Shown: piece by piece, positions 27,414 through 38,288 of the stretch | Numbering within the stretch: position 1 is the stretch's first letter | How the letters are laid out: every line of letters starts with the position of its first letter | Origin: Cerrena zonata | Taxonomy: Eukaryota > Basidiomycota > Agaricomycetes > Polyporales > Cerrenaceae | Length of the DNA stretch: 64,000 nt | Assembly: GCA_038087015.1 (NCBI GenBank) | Contig: JASBNA010000005.1 | Span: 1,612,001-1,676,000 of the forward strand | Direction: 5' to 3' | Notes under the pieces: generated by a model | Seen by the model: only the letters and a program-made list of their open reading frames with translations | Database searches by the model: none | Told to the model about the DNA's origin: nothing | Position numbers and translations under genes: made by a program

Positions 27414-28269
27414 TTAGGATGAAGGTTCACGTGCAAGCACATCTAGTGGTGCGTGGGCTTCAGGTTTGAATATCTGGAGTGTCTCATCCTGTTTCAATTT
27501 CGGTCAGAGATCCAATTGATAGAGGTTCTCAAGGGGTTCTCACCAGAATATCCTTGCGCTCACGAACATCGCGCCTACAGCCCATTCTGCATGCACCCAT
27601 GTATGGCTCGGGAGCAGGCTCTGGTACAGGTTCAGGTGCAGGCACGGGTTCGGGCGCAGGCATGGGTTCGGGCGCAGGCATGGGTTCGGGCGCAGGCTCT
27701 CTCTTGCAGCCCATGAAGCAAGCACCCATCCATCGCTTCGCTTTCGGTTTGGGAGCAGGCTCAGGCTCTCGCTTGCAACCAAGGGCGCATGCACCCGTCC
27801 ATGCCTTAGGTTCGGGGACGGGGACGGGGACAGGCTCAGGAGCAGGCTTGGGAGTTCGTTTGCAGCCCATAAAGCATGCCCCCATCCATGGTTTGGGTTC
27901 TGGTTTGGGCTCTCGCTTGACTTCGACACCGTCGCGGGAGCAGCCGGCGCCACAAGCTCCCAAGTAAGCTGAACGCTTCATTACCGCGTCTGCTACAGTG
28001 ACGATGGCATCGGTGATGTACGCAGGGATAAACGGAGTCTACACTAAGTCTCAGTGACTTGTTATACATCGAAGTCGAGAACACTCACAGGGTTTTGCAT
28101 CTCGACCTCACCTCTCGGTGCAGTGCGCACGGGGGCGGCTTGCGCTACCGAAGCCGCTATGACGACAGTAAAGTGAGACACGTATCTTAAATGTGCATTA
28201 CAGGTACTTACCACCGACAAGGAGGCCACAGATTGCGAAAGTACGGGTGAGAATGAAAGTGGGTCGCAT
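27414..28269 (-). CDS. secreted precursor with five [YW]xGACxxGC modules and basic processing sites (KEP/RiPP-like candidate)
   Basis: Four predicted exons (28212-28269, 28089-28156, 27544-28038, 27474-excluded, 27414-27473) give 226 residues. Residues 1-27 form a signal peptide ([19 protein letters not shown], then AASVAQAA). After a spacer ([20 protein letters not shown]) come five nine-residue modules at 67-75, 93-101, 122-130, 145-153 and 188-196: [45 protein letters not shown]. Each is followed by SR, KR or RR; KR also precedes modules 1 and 4 closely. Linkers are EP-x-P repeats. This is the layout of Kex2-processed repeat proteins and of fungal RiPP precursors. I know no family with this core. 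If the last intron is not used, the protein ends at 27529 with VRTP instead. No maturation gene (UstY/DUF3328, tyrosinase, prolyl oligopeptidase) was seen nearby. Confidence 0.7.
27638..27701. repeat. 18-bp tandem repeat coding for EPMPAP linkers
   Basis: GGGTTCGGGCGCAGGCAT recurs head to tail about 3.5 times (plus-strand reading), with imperfect relatives upstream. On the coding minus strand it encodes the six-residue period [12 protein letters not shown] between modules 4 and 5. Linker length is therefore likely to vary by replication slippage. Confidence 0.7.
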
Positions 28270-31180
28270 CTTGGAGTGATAGGCAGGGGGTGTCCGGGAT
28301 TATAAGCACGTTGTAAAAAAGCTCGAGAACAAGAACGAAATTCAAGGACCTCGGAAGTTAATCTTCAACGAGGAATCAATAGCAACCAATTGTTGCTAGG
28401 GGTGTATGAGCGATGCCTTGGGAGCTGAGTGCTACGGAATCCGACAGCGCAACAAGACATTACTTATACGACGCTCCAGCGCGGTGTGACCCATCTCCAG
28501 AACGTGTTACGAGACGGGAGAATTAAGGAGAGAAGGTACCGTCCCGATTTGGATGTATCTTTGTGGGCATCCAAGGAATTCGAGATCAAGTTCGACTCAC
28601 TGGCACTGAACCATAAGTATTGCCTTTTACGTATGCGATCAAATCTCTGGCACGCCTTCCGGATTTGGATGTTCGTTTGTACGAACGCTCTCAGCGCTAA
28701 TCCGACGTAGCATCTATGGAACGAAAATAACTTTCGTTACACTTTATCTCTTTTCGTTACGGTCACAACTCACGAGTTGGACACCTCGATACCTTTCTGC
28801 TCAGAAAGACCTGTTAGCCGTCTCCAGAAATTCTGTTATCTCCGGAAATTCAGTGCCAACAATGCTCTCCGGTGTACTCGGAATAGTACATGGATTGCGG
28901 CATTCGTTTTCTTGGGCAGAGTGTTAGTAAGGATCCAACACCGCCTGATATTTGACCTTGCGTCGATGTAAGTAAGTACTTGCTGAAAGAATTGTCATAA
29001 CGTCTAACAAAGTTTTCAGTCGTTAAACGCTAGTATATCGTACTTTACTGCGTCAATGTGTCCAAACTGCACAGTCCCTGGCTTCGCCACAATCAGGTCA
29101 TGATGTTCTATGGTGTGCCCTCATCGCAAAAACTAGCTAATGCGAAAGCAGCTGCATGAAACGGCAGCAAACAGTATGTCGATTAGATCGCTACATGCGC
29201 TCGACCTGAGGGAGGATCAGGCCGGTCGACGGCATGACCAAAAAACATCATCCCGTGCTTCCTTCTTCTCCTTTGGACTTTCCTTATTTGGATTCAGACT
29301 TTTGATATGGTCTCTTCGGATTCAATAGAGTTCTCTCTGGAAACCTCGGGTACGGATACTAAACCCACAACATGGGTACTCACGGTTATTTGACCGGTTC
29401 ACTTGGTGCATGTGCCTGACCCCCGGCGAGATAACAGGTCAGTCCTTTGTGCCAACTCGAGCCGATCTCTTCCTACTTTCTGTTCCCCGGGGCTTCATTT
29501 AATAAACCCTGAGTAGACCCTGCACTTGTAATGGAGTTGATCACAGTTCGTTATGTCGAAACAGGTCCTAGAACCTCAACCGAGTTGTGGTGGCTCGATG
29601 GCCGGAAAACAGACACAGGCGACTGGACATAATCTTTCACGCCTGCCCGCGTGCAACATAAATCGGTTGGTTACATACTTGCCGCCCGTGGGATGCCAAT
29701 GACACAGCTAGGCTTAGTGTAAGCTTTCAAGCTCAGCTGTGTCAAACGACTCATCGATAGAAAGGATTTGAGACTCTATTAGCCAAGGGATACACGTATC
29801 CCGTATCTATTGCCAGAATACAAAGGTAAGTACGTACACCCATTGAAACTAACAGGCACTCTTTATTTTCTATTCTAGGTACAGTACCACGATCTCTACA
29901 AACGTCTACGTTAAAACGATACAAGGTGCTGGGCTAGGGTTACTAGTTAACTATGGCTGGGACGCCGCCCAGGAACCGACTGTGGAGAAATACTTGTTGC
30001 ATCCACTACGTTCGAGTTACTCGCCTCGTCATAACAGGGCCTACATAGTCCAACATCCCCAAACGGATTCATTTATCAGACGCCGCTCAGGGTCCCGACA
30101 TTCAACTTACCGCTTCCGCAGCTCGTCAAAATGTCAAGAATAGTGTTTGAACCCTTGGCTGAACATAACATCATATGGTGATCCCTGACCGACATGACCT
30201 TGGAGTGTCAGCTTCAAACTTCGCTAACACGGCAGAGGATTCCGTTCACGATCGTGACAAGCTCAAACGTCCGCCTGAGGCTTAAGTCAAGCCCGCCCCC
30301 TTCGTTTCCGGTTTCGACGGTATGGCCGCCGCCTCTCTAGAGCGACTCATAACGTCCGGACTTCGCATTCTACGATTTGTACGGCTTATGCGGGTTCTTG
30401 ACGATTTATTGCGCCTTTCAGACTGTTTCGAATGTCGGGAACGTAGGATTAGGAGCGTGAGGTTCGACCTGAATCCGACGTCAAACTTTTATTCAGGAAA
30501 TGCGTGACAGGATCCTCCAGGTCCAGAATCGGTGGCCATCGAGAAGAAATTGATATTCGATCATTTCTCCAACTTTCCGACATCGACTTATGAAGCTAAC
30601 TATACTTGCTATCTCTCTTTCCCCATACCTCTCCCTCAAGTCCTTTGTTCTCGGAAAGCCAATGGATGAAGTAGCACGATCTCAGCATCTCGGTATCTTG
30701 ATATCTTCATCCACATAGAATTCTGAACAGGTTTTGAAGGAACGAAGATCTTTCATTTCTCCCAAGGGACGGATACAGAATACAAGAGATTACACTTCGA
30801 GATCTGAACTTCCCGACCCCAAAACCTCGAGTGTACTTGCAAGAAGTATCTCATCCCTATCCCTAGTCCAGGGCTTCGTGAATTCCCATGCACATGACAG
30901 AAAGATCGTATGTCGCACGAACTATAATTAAATACGACTCCGACCCATGCTTGATCTGCATCATGAGTTTTGATGATGCAGCATGAATTGAATGGGTATG
31001 GTACGCTAGTGAGAAGAAGTAGGCCAAGAGACAGATGGGGAAGAAGGGAAGAGAAGGGAAGAAAAAACGCACAAACATTGGAAAACATACGGAGTGGAGA
31101 TTGCGTGGGGTAGTTTCCGATGGAAAGGAGTGCCAATGAGCTGGTTTTTCTAGAGTACCTTTTTTTGTGCTTCTAAAAAG
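28270..31180. other. gene-poor region, no gene supported
   Basis: The start holds the promoter of the repeat-precursor gene (a TTATAA motif on the minus strand near 28300). The rest contains only short frames. The best-looking piece is plus about 29880-30150 after a GTAAGTACGT-to-TTCTAG intron-like interval, reading STTISTNVYVKTIQGAGLG, and plus 28429-28710 (93 codons). Neither is recognisable. Frequent stops suggest decayed or non-coding sequence. Confidence 0.3.
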
Positions 31181-31199
31181 AACGCAGGAGATGAAACGG

Positions 31200-32150
31200 A
31201 GGGGGTCTATCAGACACCATCTTGCGATTCGTCAGGTGGGTGTATCAGTAACGAAGAACTCATGAGAGGAGGACGAATGAATGGGTAACCAGGAGGTGGA
31301 CTAGGCAATGGCAACGGGCTGGGTGTTGAGTTATGTCCGATCCCGGTTCGCAGAGAGTTCTCTCGGAGGCTCTGAGAACGTGAGGGCTCCTCGTGCAGAA
31401 GAAGTACCTTCTTCCGATGGTCACTGTTGTTGTAGTTAGCAACAAAAACTTACGGACTTGAACCTTGATCATCCTTCAACAATTCTCCGACAAACGTTTG
31501 AACATGACATTTCCTATGAAGGGCAACAAAACTAAGTTAGGTTTACGCCGCAAGAATGAAGGTTAAAAGACATACCTGTCTGTCCAAAATACAAAAATGT
31601 TCCTGGGATGAGTGCGTCACACCATTGGTGAGCCCAAGCTACAGCACCACCCTAGCAACTACTCCAATAGCATCCCTCGACGCAGAAACCGGAGGACAGA
31701 TGATCGACAGCTCACATCAACCCCTTTCAGAACAAAGGGAATCCAGCGGCTGACCATTGATGGGTGTATGCAAAATCTCATGCAACGACAGAAAAAAGAC
31801 AGGCAAGCGCAGGTTGTAGTACAGGATAGAGCCCCGCAGCTGCATGGTAACCTGTGAAAAATGGCAACACCAATCCCCGCAACCGCGCGGCACCGTCGAG
31901 GCTAGATAAATAGATTTCAAATATTGTTATCGGCTGCCTTTACTTACGCCTGGGTTGTTGTCGTTCGGAGAAATATCACGGTGCAGTGCGTGCGTTGAAA
32001 CAAGCCTTTATTTCGTATTTTTGTAATGGTTTGTATTAAGTATAGGAGGTTAGAAAAACGTACCATTTGGGTTGTTAGGGTTTACGAAATGCTTGGAAGA
32101 CCTGGTGAAATTTGTATACTAGCCGTGAAAGCCATCCATAATGCATGATG
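31200..32150 (-). other. possible intron-dense gene, unresolved
   Basis: Several minus-strand open pieces are joined by plausible short introns. HFVNPNNPNG (about 32.09 kb) joins LFQRTHCTVIFLRTTTTQAL (about 32.0 kb) and then DGAARLRGLVLPFFTG (about 31.87 kb). GAVAWAHQWCDALIPGTFLY lies at 31.58-31.65 kb. A tail ending SSSLLIHPPDESQDGV stops near 31.21 kb. GT-AG sites with CTAAC branch motifs separate several of them, but the frames could not all be joined and no start was fixed. The hydrophobic middle suggests a membrane protein. I do not recognise it; it could be a real small gene or a decayed one. Confidence 0.25.
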
Positions 32151-32693
32151 AATTAGAGAAGAACAAGAAGACGATCTGTCAGTTTGTCAAAACGTTGAAA
32201 TGGAGAGATGGACGTGTCAGGGACCCTGCAAAGACGGGAAGAAAGGTAACCATTTCGGTCATGCAGTGGACACTTGTTTTCACGAGCCCAGCGTCTGAGA
32301 TCTGAGACATTTGACTCTTCTTTGCTTTCGAATCAGCAACATCTTTCCTCGAGGTAAACCCCTGGATGTTTAGTATAACCGAGTATAATATGCGTATACA
32401 TCATGTATCATATTACAGCTGCAAGAACGTACGCTTCAATATAAATAGTCACGATAGAACAAGATACTGATCAGAATGATCAATCATGGTCGACAATCGA
32501 AGAGAACCTGATGTTGTACAAAGTTCGATGTCAGTCAGCTTGCACAGATGAGCATTACTTGAGAAAAAGAGAAGGGTCAAGAGAAAGTATGGGTCACCAT
32601 ATCGACGACTTCGCTTCCCCAGGTTCAGACCCCAACGACATACCTCACACCTTCCTCGTCTCCACATAATTCTACCCTCCTTCCTCACCCCAT

Positions 32694-33782
32694 TCACTCA
32701 AACGAGCTTCCATCCATCCGCACTCCCATATTCTGCTTAATGTCCATCCCAAGCAATTTCATCTTCCCCGCCTCCACTCTCTCCGCCTGCACCTTTCTCA
32801 ACTCCATCAGCTGTTCTCGGTTCATGAACGTCTCATCCTCCTTTTTCCTCTTGCTCGAGCTAGCACTCTGCAGAGCGCGTAAGTCGGCCATGGGGTCATA
32901 AGCTGAACCAGAAAGATCGTCTGTAGGAGGGAGGTATTCGCCGGCACGAAGGGCTGTCATGCGCTTCTCGTAGGATTCCATGGAGTAGAACTTTTCATGG
33001 GGGAGAGTTGCTACATAGTTGGGTTAGTTGGTGGTTTAATGAACCAGGGGGGAATGAGGACGAACCTGTGTTGTAGTCTTCGACGAATTTCGCAAACTCT
33101 TTCTTGGTTTGGTCTTTGGTTATAGTTTCGGGGTTGATCACACGCTCCTCGACTAACCAAGCCCGGAACTCTGATTCCTTGTTGTACAGGCTAGAATAAA
33201 ATAATGAGCGGGGTTGTAGCCTCCCTGTTCATGGGAGAGGACATACTCGGTTTCGTTAATGAGGCCGTATTTACCCCACTGGTGGCTTACTGCACCACTT
33301 TTCTTCTTCTAGAGCGGAACTTGAGCAAGGAATTACAAGCAGCACTGGCGAGTTTTGCTTACCTTCTTTTCCTTCTTCTCTTTCTTGCGTTCTTTCCTAT
33401 CCCGACTTCTACTCCTCTTCCGTTTCTTGTCCTTCTTCCGCCTATGCTTCTTGTGATCTGATTCGTCCGACGAGGAGCTTGAAGCTGACGCAGACCTTGA
33501 ACGAGATCGTCGTTTATGATGATCCCGACTTCTATCTCTGCGTCTGTCCTTTCTATCCGCAGACCTAGAACGTGAGCGACGACGAACAGGGCTACGTGAT
33601 CGGGAGTGGCGGTGGTCATCATGTTTGTCTCGTTTCCGATTGTCTACATCACGGTCTCTGTCCCTCCTGTCTCTTGAACGAGAGCGATGGCGGTCGCGGT
33701 CATGTCTGTGTGAGTGTTCACGACTTGCACTGCGGCTCCTATGCCTACGTGTAGAATCGCGCTCGTTTGCCCTGCTTGACAT
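32694..33782 (-). CDS. RS-rich nuclear protein, SCI1-like
   Basis: The start at 33782 gives MSSRANERDSTRRHRSRSAS; the first 140 residues are arginine/serine/aspartate-rich and then lysine-rich, as in splicing-associated RS proteins. After an intron (donor about 33360, acceptor CCACCAG) the conserved C-terminal domain begins WGKYGLINET|DLYNKESEFR and AWLVEERVINPETI, then KEFAKFVEDYNT|ATLPHEKFY, YEKRMTALRAGEYLPP and MKLLGMDIKQNMGVRMDG. This domain resembles the eukaryotic family that includes plant SCI1 (style cell-cycle inhibitor 1) and its animal and fungal relatives, thought to act in nuclear RNA metabolism. The fungal function is unknown. The gene is divergent from the saccharopine-dehydrogenase-like gene, 312 bases apart. 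Confidence 0.75.
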
Positions 33783-34094
33783 ACAATCCTAACAATGATA
33801 AGTATCTCATGGTTATTAGGGAAGTGAAGGAGATATTACGGTTGGATTTCGAGCGTGTATTGAAGTGATGACGGTGAAGTACAGGTTGCGAGCGTTTGGC
33901 TTTCGTTCGAATGGGACCGTGCGGGCCGGGGATCTGAGATCTGGTAAGATAGCCGAATGGAATCAGCTGCCGGAGTTGCACAGGCCAGCAGACGTCAGGC
34001 TACTTGCTCAAATCCTTCCTGGCTGCTTCCACATCTTCAACTCTCTTTCATCTTCTTGCATACTTTCTCAACTCTTATATTCCCCCTCTAATAA

Positions 34095-35958
34095 ATGGCT
34101 GATATACTGGTGCTGGGAGCCACAGGTAAGCATCGTGCATACACCTTTCACCCGTATTCAATTTATCGAATTCATGCTTATGTCAAAACTGTTTGATCTT
34201 ATCCATAATTTAAAAGGCTTCACCGGTCGCCTGATCACTCAATACCTCTACTCTCATCCCGATCGTTCTTCTTTTTCCCTTGCCCTCGGTGCACGCTCGC
34301 AACACAAACTCGCACAACTCAAGCAAGAACTTGGGTTAGACGACAGTGTCAAGACGTTCCAGGTCGATGTCTTGGACGAACATCAAGTAGAAGAAGTTGT
34401 CAAGCAGGTCCAGGTTGTCATAAATACCGTCGGTCCTTTCTATAAATGGGGAACATATGTTGTACAGTACGTCGCGTGCTTGGCCTTCGAAGGATTGTGC
34501 GCTTACCATCGGTCTATGACACTATTGAATACGTCAGAGCTTGTGCACGAAATGGAACTCATTACGTAGATATCACGGGAGAGACCCATTGGATTCGAGA
34601 TATTATTGAAGTGTGCGTTCTCTTTATTCATGTACTCATATACGATACTAACCGCATACGTTAACTGTCAATAGATACGACTACCTCGCTACCAAAACTC
34701 ATGCAATCATTATTCCCTCCTCAGGCATGGATTCCATGCCATCTGACCTCTCCGTTTACCTCTCGAATAAAACCCTCAAAACACTCGTTGGTCCCGACAC
34801 CATGATCGACGAAAGTACGAGTGCATTCGATGTTCTTTGGGGAGCTAGTGGTGGTAGTATTGCTACCCTACTTTCGTCGCTAGAAGATGTACCGAAACTC
34901 AAGAGGGCGATGGCAAGAACAAATTTCGTCCTTAGTAATTGTGCGTGTTGTATTTCCTCTCCGGTTTATTGGACATGCGAAGCATAATCCGTTCCCTTTC
35001 ATCTACTCAATCATCTTTCTGTAAACTGACCAGACGTGTCATGATTCTGTTCTACAGTGAAAGGCGTCGTCCAGCCCCTCCCCCGTCTCCTATACACGCT
35101 CCCTTTCACATCACCACCAACCTGGGGTAGCATCTTCATCATGGGCACCGTTAACCGCATGATTGTTCAACGAACGTGGGGTCTCAAAGAACTCTGGTCC
35201 CGCACACATACCGGTATGTCTCTCTTCCTCTCTTTCTCCCTTATCCTCTCCCCTTCTAATGGAATCGTACAAATAACACTAACACCCATCCTCACTTTCC
35301 AGAACACCCAGAAACAGAACGCAAACAATTCACTTACGGCCCTCAATTCAAATACTCTGAATTCCGAGTGGCCAAAAGTAAAGCCGGCGGAGTCCTCGCT
35401 TCGCTCGGGTTGATCTTTGGAATGCTGTCCTTGTTGATTCCTCCACTCCGGTGGTTACTCAAGAAGGTGGGACCACAGAGTGGAGAGGGACCGTCGCCTG
35501 AGTATGTATTCCCCCTCCCCCCCCTTCTACTCTTCGGGATGGGAGAGATTCTGACGTAGACGTTGACAGATTGCAGAAGAATGGCTGGTTGAAAGTGACT
35601 AATATCACTTCATCTGTCGCGACGCCTACCACTCCCCAGAGACACGTTCGAACTACTATTAATGGGAGTGGCGACCCCGGATATGCACTCACATCCAGTA
35701 CGTTCCCTCTTCTCCCCAATGTAAATTCAAAACCAATTTATCTAACACTCTTGCTTTCTAGTTATGATAGCCGAATCAGCCCTCTCCATCCTCCTCAACT
35801 ACTCCGAACTCACACCTCTCGCACACGAAGGAGGAATCCTCACACCTGCATCGGCACTGGGCGATGTGATCGTGAGGAGGCTGGAACGGAGTGGGAAGTT
35901 TAGGTTTGAGAGCGAGATTATTGTGTGTGGGGAGGTCGAGGAAAAGAAGGAGCGGTAG
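34095..35958 (+). CDS. saccharopine dehydrogenase-like oxidoreductase
   Basis: Eight exons (34095-34125, 34217-34466, 34493-34612, 34675-34940, 35058-35213, 35303-35501, 35570-35697, 35762-35958) join in phase to 448 codons plus stop. The N-terminus is a Rossmann fold: MADILVLGATGFTGRLITQY, the GxxGxxG nucleotide site. It is followed by VVINTVGPFYKWGTYVV and ACARNGTHYVDITGE, blocks typical of the SCCPDH-like family rather than of lysine-biosynthetic Lys9. Later parts include IPSSGMDSMPSDLSVYL and a hydrophobic segment GVLASLGLIFGMLSLLIPPL that could anchor it in a membrane or lipid droplet. The C-terminus ends ASALGDVIVRRLERSGKFRF. The substrate is unknown. The start ATG was chosen because it directly precedes the nucleotide-binding motif. 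Confidence 0.9.
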
Positions 35959-37905
35959 ATCTCGTGGACGTGGTGGGTTTGAGGGCGGGATGGACATAGT
36001 AGCTTGGGGTACAATACACGGTGTGATATGGGTTTGGATCTTTTATTCGCATGCTTACATACATGGGCGCGTTTAGATAGATAGACGAAGGAGTATATAT
36101 GTAGTCCGCAGGTAATTTGGCTCTTTTGGATTTTTATTATAAAAACTAGAAACATCACTAACTTTTGCATATGTTGCAGTCTGTTCCAATTGTCGACTAC
36201 AGAACATTCCTAATCGAGCCGCGCTTGATGCACAAGCGCCACGTGCAGCGTTGTTGAGAGGCTGACGCATTCCGTTTTAGGAAGGTATGTTGGTTCAACT
36301 TTGCTGACACAAGCAGTCAACCTCCGTCCTATAAGACTGCCCGCCCGTGAATCCGAACCTCAATCCGCTCTTGACCTCGTCCCGCCACCATCTCTGTAGC
36401 TCGTCTCCTCTCTTAATGCCTGGCTCTTGTTTGGTATGTCTTTTATTTCTCTCTCATCCTTTCTCTCGTCGTATTTCATCTCTTTCGTCGTTATAGCATC
36501 AGTATAGTCTTCAAGCACATGAACAACCTCGCTCGGATACCATCCGCCATCCACCTTCCGCAACCGACCCGCCCACATTATCCGACCTCCCCTACGTTTA
36601 TAAGTTTCGAAGACATTCACCTTACTTCAAACCCTCTCACTCTCGGACTCTCTCGTCTGTCAAGTCTTCAATACTTTCCTGACAGTCCTCTCAACACTCC
36701 GACTCCGACTCACCTCTCTATCTCACTCGGTATATACATTCCCGCCCGCCTCTCGTACACTTCAACTTCTCTAGATCTTGCATTCACTAGTCCGACTCTC
36801 GTTTCTCGTTATCACTTGCCTCCCCGCCTGTCCAACGACACTCTCCCTCTCTCATTGCTTGTCGCTTTCTCCGATCACTCCACTTACTCACTCGCTCACG
36901 CTCTCCTCTCTTCCTCACGCCATTCCCTTCTCTTCCCTGCCCACATTCCTACCACTTCCTGACTGCTCACCCTGCCGCTATCCCCTCTGCTATCCCTACC
37001 TTCACACCATTTCTCGCCTTCTATCGCTCACATCTCTCTTACATCCGCCTCACACTACCCCGCCTCACACACCCTCTACATCCTATCCTCCATCCCTCAT
37101 CCCTCGTACCTTCCCACAACTCCTACTTCCACACTCACATTCCTATCCCCTCTTACTCCTTCCCCCTCCACCTACTCGCTCACATTCACATCATCTTATC
37201 CCGCTCCATTAACCTCCTCACATCTTATTCCCCCATCATCCCTTCCTCATCCCCCACGCTCACACACTCCTCTCATATCCACACCATTCCCCATATACTC
37301 CCTCCACCCTTTCGCCTCCTCACACATCCTCACACCATATCCTCACACCTCCTTCCCCTTCCTACCTCTCATACTCCACACTCTCCATTCCTAATCTGCT
37401 CCTTCCACTCTTTTCCCCCGCCACCCCTCGTACCCTCTTCACTCACCCTCCTCACACATTCTCATATCCACTCTCTGCTCTTCATACACCCCATCCTTCA
37501 TTTAGCTCCCCCCCTCCTTCGCCTCCTCACTTCTTCGCAGCTCCTCTCACCACCTCCCTCACATCACCCTTCCCTTCCTACCTTTCATACTTCCTACTCC
37601 CCATTCCTCATCCGCATCTTCCTCTCCTTCCTCTCGCACCCACCCCTCTATCCCTCCATCTCTCCTACATTCCTCGCCCACTCATACATTCCCTCATTCC
37701 TCACATACTCATTCCTCTTCCTCTCCCATCTCCTCCATCCACAACACCCTCCTCCCCCCCCCTCTCATACACATTCACTCGCACATCCCTCATCCTCTTC
37801 ACCTCACATTCCTCTCTCCACCCCATCTCATCCTCATCCCTCGCCCCCCATCCCATTTCCTCTCATTCAACCACATCCACATTCCACACACACACACTCC
37901 TTCTT

Positions 37906-37956
37906 CCCGAGGAGGGCAGCTTATCTGTCCTGGTCTACCTTTCCGCGGTCCTCGGG
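37906..37956 (+). ncRNA. candidate structured RNA module A-I
   Basis: Outer stem CCCGAGGA (37906-37913) pairs with TCCTCGGG (37949-37956). Inner hairpin GGGCAG (37914-37919) pairs with CTGTCC (37925-37930). A second hairpin ACC-TTTCCGC-GGT (37937-37949) completes a three-way junction. Confidence 0.45.
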
Positions 37957-38083
37957 ATAAGTAACTCCCAGCTTCAAGATAGTCGATCGTGACTTGCAGG
38001 GGGTGAAACTAAATGACCAAACCTCAAGTTCCGAGTGTAGACCCCACTAACCTCCACTAACTCGCCATTCTTTTTTACAAATT

Positions 38084-38135
38084 CCTGGGGAGGGTATGGA
38101 AAGTGTCCGAGGCCGACCTTTCCGTGGTCCGTGGG
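38084..38135 (+). ncRNA. candidate structured RNA module A-III
   Basis: CCTGGGG (38084-38090) faces CCGTGGG (38129-38135) with one mismatch. Inner stem GGGTAT (38092-38097) pairs with GTGTCC (38103-38108) through wobble pairs. The ACC-TTTCCGT-GGT hairpin is kept. Confidence 0.4.
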
Positions 38136-38288
38136 ATAAGTACTCCTCGCTTCGTACAAGGACAAAACCAATAGTGTGAACTTCAAATTCCATAAGCACA
38201 ACAGGCAAGTACGCAACGTCAACATCAGTATCAAAGGCACTTACACTTGCCCCTTGTAAATATGTTACAAAAACTTTCTTCTGTGTAG

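Larger units (their letters stand above)
36232..38205 (+). repeat. interspersed repeat copy A (pyrimidine-rich element)
   Basis: This is one of five copies of the same unrecognised element. The 5' end carries the shared block CACGTGCAGC, then GACGCATTCCGTTTTAGGAAG, then an intron-like interval GTATGT...TTTGCTGACAC...AAGCAG. A second intron-like interval (GTATGT to TTATAG) follows at about 36436-36497. From about 36.5 to 37.9 kb the plus strand is nearly all C and T, with open frames only because of that composition. The 3' end has module types I and III. The boundaries are those of similarity to the other copies, so they are approximate. No transposase or reverse transcriptase is encoded. Confidence 0.8.

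Noticed and set aside
27601..27860. CRISPR-like spaced repeats
   Set aside because: The repeats encode the linkers and cores of the secreted precursor and the organism is eukaryotic.
27479..27967. Plus-strand ORF rich in GSGAG repeats
   Set aside because: It is the antisense shadow of the secreted repeat precursor; no signal peptide or introns on that strand.
33204..33754. Plus-strand ORFs opposite the RS-rich gene
   Set aside because: Antisense to a strongly biased arginine/serine coding region; the minus strand has the conserved domain and splice sites.
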